Source: Altererythrobacter aquiaggeris (GTDB taxonomy: Bacteria; Pseudomonadota; Alphaproteobacteria; Sphingomonadales; Sphingomonadaceae). From it: DNA of 64,000 nucleotides. The translations under genes were made by a program, and so were the position numbers. Positions 1 to 7,677 of this stretch are shown here, piece after piece; position 1 is the first letter of the stretch, and every line of letters starts with the position of its first letter. The stretch spans positions 1,984,001 to 2,048,000 of the forward strand of contig NZ_JBANRL010000001.1 in assembly GCF_037154015.1 (NCBI RefSeq), in the 5' to 3' direction. The notes under the pieces were generated by a model. It ran no database searches. It had not been told where the DNA came from and was given only the letters and a program-made list of their open reading frames with translations.

Positions 1-722
1 ATGGTGTGGATGCGGTCTGCGACCGCAGGAATTGCTTCCGCGATATCTTGCGCGGTGTTCTGTGAATTGGCCAGAATAGTATCCGCAACCGGCGCCAGTG
101 CGGGCAGCCTTTCACGCCAGATGGCGGCATCCTCGGCGCGAAAGAACTCTGGATAGATCAATGGCAGACAGTCGTGGATCAGGAACGAACAATGCAGGCC
201 CACCCCGCCGGATTTAATTTCGGACAGCGCCTCCAACACTCCCGCTTGCCACCAGCTTCCCGGATTGATCCACACATCGCCATCCTTGAAGGGATGCTGC
301 ATTGCGCTAGCCTTTGCGTCGCCCCGGCTAACCAGACCGCGTGCTTTTTGCCGCGCCATTATAAGGGGTTCGGTTATCCGCTTCTCCAGCTTGATCAAGT
401 TTTTCACTTGCGCTGGAACAACTTTCCGCAGAATTTCGCGCGGCGACGGGATCCGCGACGGTTGTTGGCCGGTGCGCGCAAGCATTTCGTCCAGCTCGGC
501 AAATTCAGCGACGACGAAACCCGGCAGTACCCGGTCGTAACGCACCAGTTTTATCGGGAACCCCGTGCGGGCTTTACCGCGAGCGGCAAGCGCAATTTCC
601 TGAACAACGCGGGGTATCCCCGACGCACGGCTACCGGGTTTGGCAAGCGCCTTTGACAGCGTGGATATGTCGATCCAGACATTCCCTTGCCCGCCGCCCG
701 GCTTGGCTGATCGCTTATTCAC
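1..722 (-). CDS. glycosyltransferase family 4-like protein, C-terminal part outside the window
   Basis: The frame stays open from a GTG at 720-722 down to the window edge, so about 240 N-terminal residues are visible and the stop is missing. It starts VNKRSAKPGGGQGNVWIDIS and carries a stretch near residue 190 (LIHDCLPLIYPEFF) typical of the N-terminal Rossmann half of GT4 sugar transferases, where a His/Asp-containing loop precedes an aromatic cluster. The GTG overlaps the stop of the upstream glycosyltransferase by 8 bases (GTGAATAA), suggesting translational coupling and a shared exopolysaccharide or glycan pathway (inference). The donor-binding C-terminal half cannot be judged because it lies beyond the edge. 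Confidence 0.72.
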   Translation of the reverse strand, partial: MNKRSAKPGGGQGNVWIDISTLSKALAKPGSRASGIPRVVQEIALAARGKARTGFPIKLVRYDRVLPGFVVAEFAELDEMLARTGQQPSRIPSPREILRKVVPAQVKNLIKLEKRITEPLIMARQKARGLVSRGDAKASAMQHPFKDGDVWINPGSWWQAGVLEALSEIKSGGVGLHCSFLIHDCLPLIYPEFFRAEDAAIWRERLPALAPVADTILANSQNTAQDIAEAIPAVADRIHT

Positions 723-2163
723 CGTTTATACCCTTTGAAATTTCCAATTGCCACTGGGCCATCAGTTTCCGAGCGGCAACGCCCGGATTGAAATTGGCTG
801 AAATATGTCTCTTCGCAGCTTCCCCCATATCGTGCATTCGTTGAGGATCTGCCAATAGTCCGGAAATTGCAGCGGCGAGCTGCGCCGGATCGCTTGGCTC
901 GACCAATATTCCGGTTACCCCGTCGATAATCGTCTCCCGGTGTCCTCCCAGATCACTGGCTATGACTGGCCGGCCCATCAATCCCGCCTCCAACGGCACG
1001 CGGCCAAACGGTTCCGGCCAGATCGTGGGTGTGACGACAATCGAAGCCTGCTCGATGGCACGCAGCATCGACTTGCGGCCAAGAAACCCCAGGAATTCCG
1101 AACGGCCGGTCAAGCCCGCGCTCGCCAACTGCTGCTCTAATTCGGGCTTAGCTGGCCCCGCGCCAGCGAACTGGATTCTCGCATCGGGAAATGCAGCAGC
1201 GATGATGGCGAAGGCGGACACCAGTAGTTTAGGCCCCTTGCGGTCTTGAAGCGCCCCAATAAAAAGTATTCTGGAACCCGCCATACGATTGAGACCGACG
1301 GGACCAACCGCAATATCCTCAACTTCGGGATGCGGATTGCCGACTGCTTCGACTGGTACTCCCAGACCCATGGCTGCAATCTGCGATGCGAGAAATTGGC
1401 TGGTACAAGTTACACGCGCTGAATGTGCCAAAGCGGTTTGGCGTTCGCTGATACTAACCTGCATTTCCTGCTTTAGCATGGCGCGAAAGATCTTACCCCG
1501 TTCCGACACACATTCCCGGCGGCAATTGGTGCAGGCGGTACCCTCTACGTTCATCTGCTGGCCGGGGTGTGCGCAGAAAAATCGATGATCCCTTACCATC
1601 GAGACGACCGGAATATCCGGCAGATGAAGCGACAAGACGAACATGATGGCATCAAAATTATCGGCATGGATCAGCGCTGGTTTGTGCTGCTGCAAATAGT
1701 CGGCCATGGCCTCGCGCGCAGGCTGGTTATTTTGCGCGCTGACATTTTGATCGAAAATGAACCCGGGGTTTTGCTTGCCGCGGTAACGCAAATGTAACCG
1801 CAGCTGCTGCAGCCGCCTGCGTTTCTCGTTGGACTTGCTGAAAACGAACCCGAAAGCGACCTTTGCCAAAATTGCCGGACGGTAAATCGCGCGAACCGGC
1901 GGTGGCATTTGTGCAAGTACCTGATGGGCCCGCGCCAGTCCCTCGGGCCAATCCGCTTCACCCCTGATGCGAATTATCTGGTTCGTACCAAAATCGGCCC
2001 CGCTTTCAATTTTTGTCTCGCGTGCATTGAGCACCAGAAGATCGACCAAATACCTGCTGGGGTCGATCTTTTGTAAAACACTTGCAAGGCTCAATTCGGC
2101 ACCGCCGTGGACGTCGGGCGGGAAGCGTTCGGTTACTACCAGGACACGGGCTTTATTTGGCAT
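715..2163 (-). CDS. GT4-family glycosyltransferase
   Basis: 482 residues with the two-domain GT-B layout. The N-terminus has a beta strand and glycine loop (RVLVVTERFPPDVHGGAE) that binds the acceptor, and the C-terminal half has RILFIGALQDRKGPKLL followed by the nucleotide-sugar site around PTIWPEPFGRVPLEAGLMG, where the E-P-F-G..-E pattern is the GT4 donor-binding signature. A Cys-rich insertion (CAHPGQQ..CTNCRREC) lies near residues 195-215, a feature seen in some capsule or exopolysaccharide transferases that may bind a metal (inference). It probably adds a sugar to a lipid-linked glycan on the cytosolic face. The downstream transferase overlaps its stop. Acceptor and donor cannot be read from the sequence. 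Confidence 0.85.
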   Translation of the reverse strand: MPNKARVLVVTERFPPDVHGGAELSLASVLQKIDPSRYLVDLLVLNARETKIESGADFGTNQIIRIRGEADWPEGLARAHQVLAQMPPPVRAIYRPAILAKVAFGFVFSKSNEKRRRLQQLRLHLRYRGKQNPGFIFDQNVSAQNNQPAREAMADYLQQHKPALIHADNFDAIMFVLSLHLPDIPVVSMVRDHRFFCAHPGQQMNVEGTACTNCRRECVSERGKIFRAMLKQEMQVSISERQTALAHSARVTCTSQFLASQIAAMGLGVPVEAVGNPHPEVEDIAVGPVGLNRMAGSRILFIGALQDRKGPKLLVSAFAIIAAAFPDARIQFAGAGPAKPELEQQLASAGLTGRSEFLGFLGRKSMLRAIEQASIVVTPTIWPEPFGRVPLEAGLMGRPVIASDLGGHRETIIDGVTGILVEPSDPAQLAAAISGLLADPQRMHDMGEAAKRHISANFNPGVAARKLMAQWQLEISKGINGE

Positions 2164-2461
2164 AGTCCTGTCATTGGCTCCCAGTGTTGCGACTTGGCCT
2201 CATAAGGCCCCGCCTTCGTAGGCTTACTTGAAGAAATAAAAAGGGGGGAGGCTGCAGCCATCACCGAGAATGCCAAGCCGCCGCGCCAAACTACTCACGC
2301 AGCACGAGGGCGGCATGGCGGCGGAAGATTGCAACGATACCGCCCTTCAACCAAAATCAACCTTTCCAACTTATTTACCATTCTGGGTTAGCAAGCGTCA
2401 GCCATGAACTGGGAAGCCGGTGCATGGCGGCAAACAGATTTGATGGGGCAGGGACAACACC

Positions 2462-3997
2462 ATGAGTGCATTTGGACGCAAAAACGGACCAGGCGGTATG
2501 CCTGCCGGTGGCCGGCCAAACTTCGGTGTGGCGCGCCCTATGAAAGGTGGCGATGGCAAAAAGCCTGGGGCCGAAACAGCCCCGCTGCCCGGTGCCGGCC
2601 AAGGCGGTGAACAGTTCCCGCCGATCCCCGATGGCCCGGGATCGGTCGGCGGCGGCACGGATAAAGCCGATGCAATGTCCCGCCTTGCAGACCGTGCGAA
2701 CAATGTCGTTTCGGGCGAACACAAGGCCGAAGGTTTTGAAGCAAGCGTTCACAAGATCAAGGAGCAGGTGCTGCCGCGTCTGCTCGAACGGGTTGACCCG
2801 GAAGCCGCTGCCACGCTGACCAAAGACGAACTGTCGGAAGAATTTCGGCCGATAATCATGGAAGTGCTGGCTGAACTGAAGGTCACGCTGAACCGCCGCG
2901 AGCAGTTTGCGCTTGAAAAAGTTCTGATTGACGAGTTGCTGGGCTTTGGTCCGCTCGAAGAATTGCTGGGCGATCCCGATGTGTCCGATATCATGGTCAA
3001 CGGCCCGCAGCAGACCTATATCGAAAAAGGCGGCAAGTTGATGCTTGCCCCGATCCAGTTCCGCGACGAGCAGCATCTGTTCCAGATCGCGCAGCGGATC
3101 GTGAACCAGGTCGGCCGGCGCGTCGATCAGACCACCCCGCTGGCCGATGCGCGGCTCAAGGATGGCAGCCGTGTCAACGTGATTGTACCGCCGCTGAGCC
3201 TCAAGGGTACAGCGATCTCGATCCGTAAATTCTCCGAAAAGCCGATCACGATCGATATGCTCAAGGAATTCGGATCGATGAGCGACAAGATGGCCACGGC
3301 GCTGAAAATCGCTGGTGCCTGCCGGATGAATGTCGTCATATCGGGGGGTACGGGTTCGGGCAAAACCACCATGCTCAACGCCTTGTCGAAAATGATCGAT
3401 CCCGGCGAGCGCGTATTGACCATCGAGGATGCGGCAGAGCTTCGTTTGCAGCAGCCGCACTGGCTACCGCTTGAAACCCGCCCGCCAAACCTGGAAGGCC
3501 AGGGCGCAATTACGATTGGCGATCTGGTAAAGAACGCGCTGCGTATGCGGCCCGACCGGATTATCCTGGGCGAGATTCGCGGCGCTGAATGTTTCGATTT
3601 GCTGGCCGCGATGAACACCGGCCATGATGGATCGATGTGCACGCTTCACGCCAACAGCCCGCGCGAATGTCTGGGCCGGATGGAAAACATGATTTTGATG
3701 GGCGATATCAAGATCCCGAAAGAAGCCATTTCGCGCCAGATTGCCGAATCGGTCGATCTGATCGTTCAGGTTAAACGCCTGCGCGATGGTTCGCGCCGCA
3801 CCACCAACATCACCGAAGTGATCGGGATGGAAGGCGATGTTATCGTGACGCAGGAACTGTTCAAGTTCGAATATCTCGACGAGAGCGAAGACGGCAAGAT
3901 CATCGGCGAATTCCGACCCTCGGGCCTGCGCCCCTACACATTGGAAAAAGCCCGCCAGTTCGGCTTCGATCAGGCCTTTCTGGAAGCCTGCCTCTAA
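2462..3997 (+). CDS. cpaF: CpaF-family secretion/pilus assembly ATPase
   Basis: 511 residues. After a Gly/Pro-rich, probably disordered head (about residues 1-70) comes the type II/IV secretion ATPase fold: an N-terminal domain, the Walker A GGTGSGKT near residue 295, an Asp box (LTIEDAAEL), a Walker B region (RIILGEIRGAE) and a His box (MCTLHANSPRE). This is the TadA/CpaF branch that powers Flp/Tad pilus assembly at the inner membrane. Other tad/cpa genes are not in the window; the neighbours are unrelated, so it is either the end of a cluster that has dispersed or a lone copy. A purine-rich stretch (GGGGCAGGGA) lies about 8 bases before the ATG. The stop is 7 bases from the convergent soxR stop. 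Confidence 0.93.
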   Translation: MSAFGRKNGPGGMPAGGRPNFGVARPMKGGDGKKPGAETAPLPGAGQGGEQFPPIPDGPGSVGGGTDKADAMSRLADRANNVVSGEHKAEGFEASVHKIKEQVLPRLLERVDPEAAATLTKDELSEEFRPIIMEVLAELKVTLNRREQFALEKVLIDELLGFGPLEELLGDPDVSDIMVNGPQQTYIEKGGKLMLAPIQFRDEQHLFQIAQRIVNQVGRRVDQTTPLADARLKDGSRVNVIVPPLSLKGTAISIRKFSEKPITIDMLKEFGSMSDKMATALKIAGACRMNVVISGGTGSGKTTMLNALSKMIDPGERVLTIEDAAELRLQQPHWLPLETRPPNLEGQGAITIGDLVKNALRMRPDRIILGEIRGAECFDLLAAMNTGHDGSMCTLHANSPRECLGRMENMILMGDIKIPKEAISRQIAESVDLIVQVKRLRDGSRRTTNITEVIGMEGDVIVTQELFKFEYLDESEDGKIIGEFRPSGLRPYTLEKARQFGFDQAFLEACL

Positions 3998-4004
3998 ACC
4001 TGAT

Positions 4005-4460
4005 TTACTGCGCTGCTGCCAACACCAGCCGAGGACCCTGCCCGGTGGCACCCATTTTATCGTCCCGGTTGTAAAGCTGGCATTTTTTCAGGCTGAGACA
4101 ACCGCACCCGATGCATTGGTCCAACTGGTTGCGCGTACGCGTCAACAAGGCGATTTTCTCGTCGATTGCCGTGCGCATGGACAGGCTGATCGTGTGCCAG
4201 TCACGCACCGTCGGCGTGCGGCCTTGCGGCAATTTTGCCAGCTGCGCTTCAATCTCGGTCAGACCCAGACCCAGCTTTTGTGCAATAAGGATAAAGCTGA
4301 GCCGCCGCATATCGGACCGCAGGAACCGGCGCTGGTTTCCGGCTGTCCGGAACGCCGCCAATAACCCGCGCTCTTCATAAAAACGGATGGCCGAAACGGC
4401 GAGGCCGGTGCGCCGCGCCAATTCGCCGATCGGCAACAAATCATCTTTGGTAATGGCCAT
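4005..4460 (-). CDS. soxR: redox-sensitive MerR-family activator SoxR
   Basis: 151 residues from the ATG at 4460; an in-frame ATG at 4481 would add 7 residues. The N-terminus is a MerR winged helix (LPIGELARRTGLAVSAIRFY), followed by a dimerising helix and the [2Fe-2S] cluster motif CIGCGCLSLKKC, with the four cysteines at about residues 116, 119, 121 and 127. SoxR senses redox-active compounds or superoxide by oxidation of this cluster and remodels promoters with overlong spacers. The divergent promoter region holds a matching palindrome (4499-4514) in a 19-bp spacer, so the neighbouring VOC gene is its likely target. There is no soxS, as expected outside the enterobacteria. Confidence 0.94.
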   Translation of the reverse strand: MAITKDDLLPIGELARRTGLAVSAIRFYEERGLLAAFRTAGNQRRFLRSDMRRLSFILIAQKLGLGLTEIEAQLAKLPQGRTPTVRDWHTISLSMRTAIDEKIALLTRTRNQLDQCIGCGCLSLKKCQLYNRDDKMGATGQGPRLVLAAAQ

Positions 4461-4493
4461 GGATACCTGATTTCCAAGCATACGAAAATTAGC

Positions 4494-4524
4494 TTGATCT
4501 CAACCTAACTTGAGGTTGCATAAT
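4494..4524 (+). promoter_or_regulatory. SoxR box inside a 19-bp-spacer promoter
   Basis: A -35-like TTGATC (4494-4499) and a -10-like CATAAT (4519-4524) are separated by 19 bases. The spacer region holds CTCAACCTAACTTGAG (4499-4514), whose arms CTCAA/TTGAG are exact inverted repeats and which matches the enterobacterial SoxR operator core at 14 of 16 positions. An overlapping CAACCT/AGGTTG repeat (4501-4518) fills the spacer. An overlong spacer carrying a palindrome is the hallmark of MerR-family activation by DNA distortion. The promoter points at the VOC gene starting at 4568 and also lies upstream of soxR, so it could mediate autoregulation. Confidence 0.82.
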
Positions 4525-4567
4525 AGGCAAGCGTCATGATTCGCAGGCACTATTGAAAGGGTATCCG

Positions 4568-4942
4568 ATGTCCGTCGCCAAAATCGAACACGCCAATTTG
4601 TCGGTCACTGATCCGGACCGTAGCAGCAGATTTTTCCAGAAATTGTGCGGGTGGGAAGAAAGGTGGCGCGGCCCGTCCATGATGGGCGGCGAAACCATTC
4701 ACGTTGGCAGCCACCAAGCCTATATCGCGCTGTACACGCACGCGCGGGTGACTGGCGGATATGATAAGGGTCAACCGCTCAACCATATCGGTATCGCGGT
4801 GGATGATCTCGAAGCGGCCGAAAAGATTGTGCTGGGCAGCGGTCTAAAAACCTTCAGCCACAGCGCCTACGATCCTGGCCCGCGCAGTTTTTACTTTCTG
4901 GACTGGGACGGGATCGAATTCGAAATCGTCTGCTACGGATAA
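4568..4942 (+). CDS. VOC/glyoxalase-like protein, likely SoxR-regulated
   Basis: 124 residues from the ATG at 4568, which has GAAAGG 7 bases upstream; a TTG at 4553 is an alternative start. The protein has the beta-alpha-beta-beta-beta repeats of the vicinal oxygen chelate fold: KIEHANLSVTDPDRSSRFF at the start, LNHIGIAVDDLEAAEKI in the middle and FYFLDWDGIEFEIVCYG at the end, with H and E positions that usually bind a divalent metal. The family includes glyoxalase I, extradiol dioxygenases and antibiotic-binding proteins, so the substrate cannot be named. The SoxR-type promoter directly upstream suggests a role in detoxifying redox-cycling compounds or their products (inference). Confidence 0.85.
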   Translation: MSVAKIEHANLSVTDPDRSSRFFQKLCGWEERWRGPSMMGGETIHVGSHQAYIALYTHARVTGGYDKGQPLNHIGIAVDDLEAAEKIVLGSGLKTFSHSAYDPGPRSFYFLDWDGIEFEIVCYG

Positions 4943-4950
4943 GCCAGCGG

Positions 4951-5559
4951 TCAGCCAGCCGCCTTGCGTTTTACCCACGGTTCGGTCGTGCGATCGATCG
5001 CGATATGACCTTGCCATGGCCGGCAAAGCTCGAATGCTTGGTCAGCAGGTGAAGTCAGCCAGACATCGCGGTCTTCAGGCGCAACAATCACCGGCATCCG
5101 GTGATGCACGGCGCTGACCTGCGGGGCGGCATCGGTCATCACCATTGAATAGACATCGCCCCATTCCGCGCTGCTGCGCCAGATGCCCCCGATGGAGAAT
5201 ACCGAGCTATCGGGGAGTGATAGCCAGCTACGGGTCTTTTTACCGTTTTCGCCTTCGGCTTCCGCCCAGGCTGTTACAGGAATTAAACAGCGCCGGTCAG
5301 TGAAGCTCGATTTCCAGAAACCGCCCTGCAACTTGTCCGCGCGCGCATTGTTGACAGGACGGGGTTTGAGTATCTGTCCGTGCTTGCCCCGCATCGCTAG
5401 TGGGAAGCCCCAGCTCATCTGACGCAGGCGTCCGCCTTCGGCCACATAACCCGGATACCCTGGGTAAATTTCGGCGCCCGCATTTCCGACTTGCGCCGCT
5501 GCATTGAACAGACCGGCGATCTCATCGACCGCGCGTGTCATGCGGTAGAGATTACACAT
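4951..5559 (-). CDS. SRAP-domain protein (YedK/HMCES family)
   Basis: 202 residues from the ATG at 5559, which puts the catalytic Cys at position 2 (MCNLYRMT) as the family requires after Met removal; the longer open frame upstream has no such logic. Other family residues are visible: the Asn in KPRPVNNARAD, the Glu in AWAEAEG and the His in AVHHRMPVIV. SRAP proteins form a thiazolidine DNA-protein crosslink with abasic sites in single-stranded DNA and so shield them during replication. The ATG overlaps the ubiA stop by one base (TGATG), so the gene is probably translated with ubiA although the functions are unrelated. Confidence 0.9.
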   Translation of the reverse strand: MCNLYRMTRAVDEIAGLFNAAAQVGNAGAEIYPGYPGYVAEGGRLRQMSWGFPLAMRGKHGQILKPRPVNNARADKLQGGFWKSSFTDRRCLIPVTAWAEAEGENGKKTRSWLSLPDSSVFSIGGIWRSSAEWGDVYSMVMTDAAPQVSAVHHRMPVIVAPEDRDVWLTSPADQAFELCRPWQGHIAIDRTTEPWVKRKAAG

Positions 5560-6461
5560 CAGGCATTTCCCGCCACGAAGCAGGCTGCGGCCACCAGCAG
5601 GCCGGCAAACCGGTTCGAACGAAACCGGCGGAGCGGGTTTGCGGGATCGCCAGGCTCCAGCGTTGCCACTTGCCAGGCCAAGTGAACCGCAGCCGGGACC
5701 AAGGCGACCAGCGCAATCCAGTCCTGACGAAGCAACCAGAAAGCGAGGCCCCACAAACCCGCTGCGCCAAGATAAAAGGCGGCGACACCCGGTTTCACCT
5801 TGCTGCCCATGCGGAGCGCGCTGGAACGGATACCCACCAGCGCGTCATCCTCGCGGTCCTGCAAGGCGTAAATCGTGTCATACCCGATCACCCAGCAAAT
5901 CGTTCCGGCATAAAGCGCTGCCAGCACATCCCAATGGTCGCCGCGAAGCTGCGTCCAGCCGACCAGTGCACCCCAACTGAACACCATGCCCAGCCAGGCC
6001 TGCGGCCACCATGTAAGCCGCTTCATGAAAGGATAGGCCGCAACCAGCGCTACACTGGCCAGCGCCACGATCTGCGCTGGCAGGCTGAGCTGGAACAACA
6101 CGACTATTCCGATAGCGCACAACGCCAGCAACCACAGCCATGCGGTACGCTTGCCGATCCGCCCGCTTGCAATCGGGCGGGCCGCAGTGCGCGCGACCTG
6201 CCTATCCAGCTTGGCATCCACGATGTCGTTATAGACGCAGCCCGCCCCGCGCATCACAACCGCGCCGAGCAGCAACCATCCGAGCAGCGCAAACTGCCAG
6301 CCCGCGCCTGCCAACCATACGCCCCAAACACACGGCCAGAACAGCAGCCACCACCCGATTGGCCGGTCAAACCGCGCAAGCAATGCAAGATCGCGCGGCA
6401 ACTGCGGCAACTGCGCGACCAAACCTGTGTGCTGGCTGTCCGGCGTCAGCGTATCGGTCAT
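5559..6461 (-). CDS. ubiA: 4-hydroxybenzoate polyprenyltransferase UbiA
   Basis: 300 residues from the ATG at 6461, which overlaps the stop of the upstream membrane protein gene (ATGA). It is an integral membrane protein with about eight hydrophobic segments and both Asp-rich prenyl-diphosphate motifs: NDIVDAKLDRQVARTAARP near residues 80-100 and YDTIYALQDREDDALVG near 205. It attaches the polyprenyl tail to 4-hydroxybenzoate at the inner membrane, the first membrane-bound step of ubiquinone synthesis. The divergent rsmE-gshA neighbourhood is common in sphingomonads (remembered context). Farther upstream in-frame Met codons exist but would extend into a non-hydrophobic, unfamiliar sequence. 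Confidence 0.93.
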   Translation of the reverse strand: MTDTLTPDSQHTGLVAQLPQLPRDLALLARFDRPIGWWLLFWPCVWGVWLAGAGWQFALLGWLLLGAVVMRGAGCVYNDIVDAKLDRQVARTAARPIASGRIGKRTAWLWLLALCAIGIVVLFQLSLPAQIVALASVALVAAYPFMKRLTWWPQAWLGMVFSWGALVGWTQLRGDHWDVLAALYAGTICWVIGYDTIYALQDREDDALVGIRSSALRMGSKVKPGVAAFYLGAAGLWGLAFWLLRQDWIALVALVPAAVHLAWQVATLEPGDPANPLRRFRSNRFAGLLVAAACFVAGNA

Positions 6462-6829
6462 TCTTCCGCCACACGCCAACCGTGCCAGCACAGGCCGAGC
6501 ATCACCAGATTGCCCATCAAGTCCAGCAGACCCAGTTCGTTCAAAACCGGAACCTGACTGTAAAAATACCAGTTGAAAGCCAGAAACGGAAGCAGTGCGA
6601 TCCCGTATGCTGCAAAGGTGCGCCGCGTGAACCGCGCGGTGAAAGCGACCAGCGCGAACAAACACGCCTGCGCGCCGAAACAGCCGATGGCGAACACTGC
6701 GAGAAAATCATCGCTTTGATATTCAGGGCGGATAGTAAGCACGATAATCGAGGCAGGAAACAACAGCGCCCAACCGCCAAGGACGGCAAAAACCGATCCG
6801 ATTGCATATTGTGTCATTCGCGCGCTCAT
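6458..6829 (-). CDS. small four-helix membrane protein of unknown function
   Basis: About 123 residues if the ATG at 6829 is used; the ATG at 6817 gives 119. Four hydrophobic segments are visible: IGSVFAVLGGWALLFPASI, a second around FLAVFAIGCFGAQACLFALV, a third around FAAYGIALLPFLAFNWYF, and a last LMGNLVMLGLCWHGWRV. Its stop overlaps the ubiA start by four bases, indicating co-translation with ubiA. No family motif is recognised. It may be one of the small uncharacterised membrane proteins found beside ubiA in alphaproteobacteria (inference). Nothing in the sequence suggests enzymatic activity. Confidence 0.75.
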   Translation of the reverse strand: MSARMTQYAIGSVFAVLGGWALLFPASIIVLTIRPEYQSDDFLAVFAIGCFGAQACLFALVAFTARFTRRTFAAYGIALLPFLAFNWYFYSQVPVLNELGLLDLMGNLVMLGLCWHGWRVAEE

Positions 6830-6873
6830 GCCTGGATGCACTATCGCAAGCCGCGCGGGTTGACTAGAACGAC

Positions 6874-7626
6874 ATGATGTCCGCAACTCCTGCATGGCCC
6901 CCGCGCAGCGCCCCGCGCCTGTTTGTGACGGGGCGGTTGTCTGTGCCGATGGAACTGACACTGGAGGGTAATCAAGCCCATTATCTGGCGCGCGTTATGC
7001 GCCTTTCGGCAGGCGATGCCGTCATCCTGTGCGATGACCAGACGGGGGAATGGTCCAGCCGGGTAATTATGCCCGGCAAAAGGACAATAACGGTCGAGCT
7101 GCTGGAATTGCTTCGCCCACGCGAAGACGTCCCGGACCTGACGCTTTGTGCTGCCCTCCTCAAGAAGCCTAATTTCGATTTCGTACTGGAAAAAGCTACC
7201 GAATTGGGTGTGCGGACAATCCAGCCGGTCATCACGCGGCGCTGCGTGGCGGACAAGCTCAATCTCGAACGCGCCAAGACAATAATCTGCGAAGCGGCCG
7301 AACAGTGCGCCCGCACCGCGCTGCCTGTGCTGCTCGCACCGGTAAAGCTGGACGCCCTGCTGCGCGGCTGGCCGGACGACAGGGCGTTGTTTTTTGCCGA
7401 TGAAACAGGCGGATCGCCGGCAGCGGCGACTTTCGCCGCGGGCGGCACGCCCGCAGCCATTCTGATTGGTCCGGAAGGCGGCTTTGATGACGCGGAACGG
7501 GCCGGCATCCGGTCTTCCCCGGCGGCAAAGGCGATTACGCTTGGTCCGCGGATATTGCGGGGCGAGACCGCATCGATCGCGGCAGTGTCGCTATGGATGG
7601 CGGCCGCGGGCGACTGGCGCGGCTAG
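6874..7626 (+). CDS. rsmE: 16S rRNA (uracil-1498-N3)-methyltransferase RsmE
   Basis: 250 residues. The N-terminal PUA-like domain (PRLFVTGRLSVP, then QAHYLARVMRLSAGDAV) binds RNA, and the C-terminal SPOUT domain has the knotted SAM site: KKPNFDFVLEKATELGV, GPEGGFDDAE near residue 195 and LGPRILRGETASIAAVSLW at the end. It methylates U1498 in the decoding region of 16S rRNA. Two adjacent ATGs (6874 and 6877) could start it; only one residue differs. It is divergent from the ubiA operon, with about 45 bases between the start codons, and is followed after 51 bases by gshA. Confidence 0.95.
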   Translation: MMSATPAWPPRSAPRLFVTGRLSVPMELTLEGNQAHYLARVMRLSAGDAVILCDDQTGEWSSRVIMPGKRTITVELLELLRPREDVPDLTLCAALLKKPNFDFVLEKATELGVRTIQPVITRRCVADKLNLERAKTIICEAAEQCARTALPVLLAPVKLDALLRGWPDDRALFFADETGGSPAAATFAAGGTPAAILIGPEGGFDDAERAGIRSSPAAKAITLGPRILRGETASIAAVSLWMAAAGDWRG

Positions 7627-7677
7627 GCGGCACAAATTTGGCTGGTGAAATGGGCCGCAGCGCACTAGCAGTTGGCG

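Noticed and set aside
2164-2461. A CtrA-like pattern (TTACCATTCTGGGTTAG) upstream of cpaF
   Set aside because: The two half-sites have several mismatches and wrong spacing, so I do not claim a CtrA site.
5535-6877. Long plus-strand frames opposite ubiA
   Set aside because: They are rich in Arg, Pro and Gln with no family motif, and the minus strand encodes clear UbiA and SRAP proteins.
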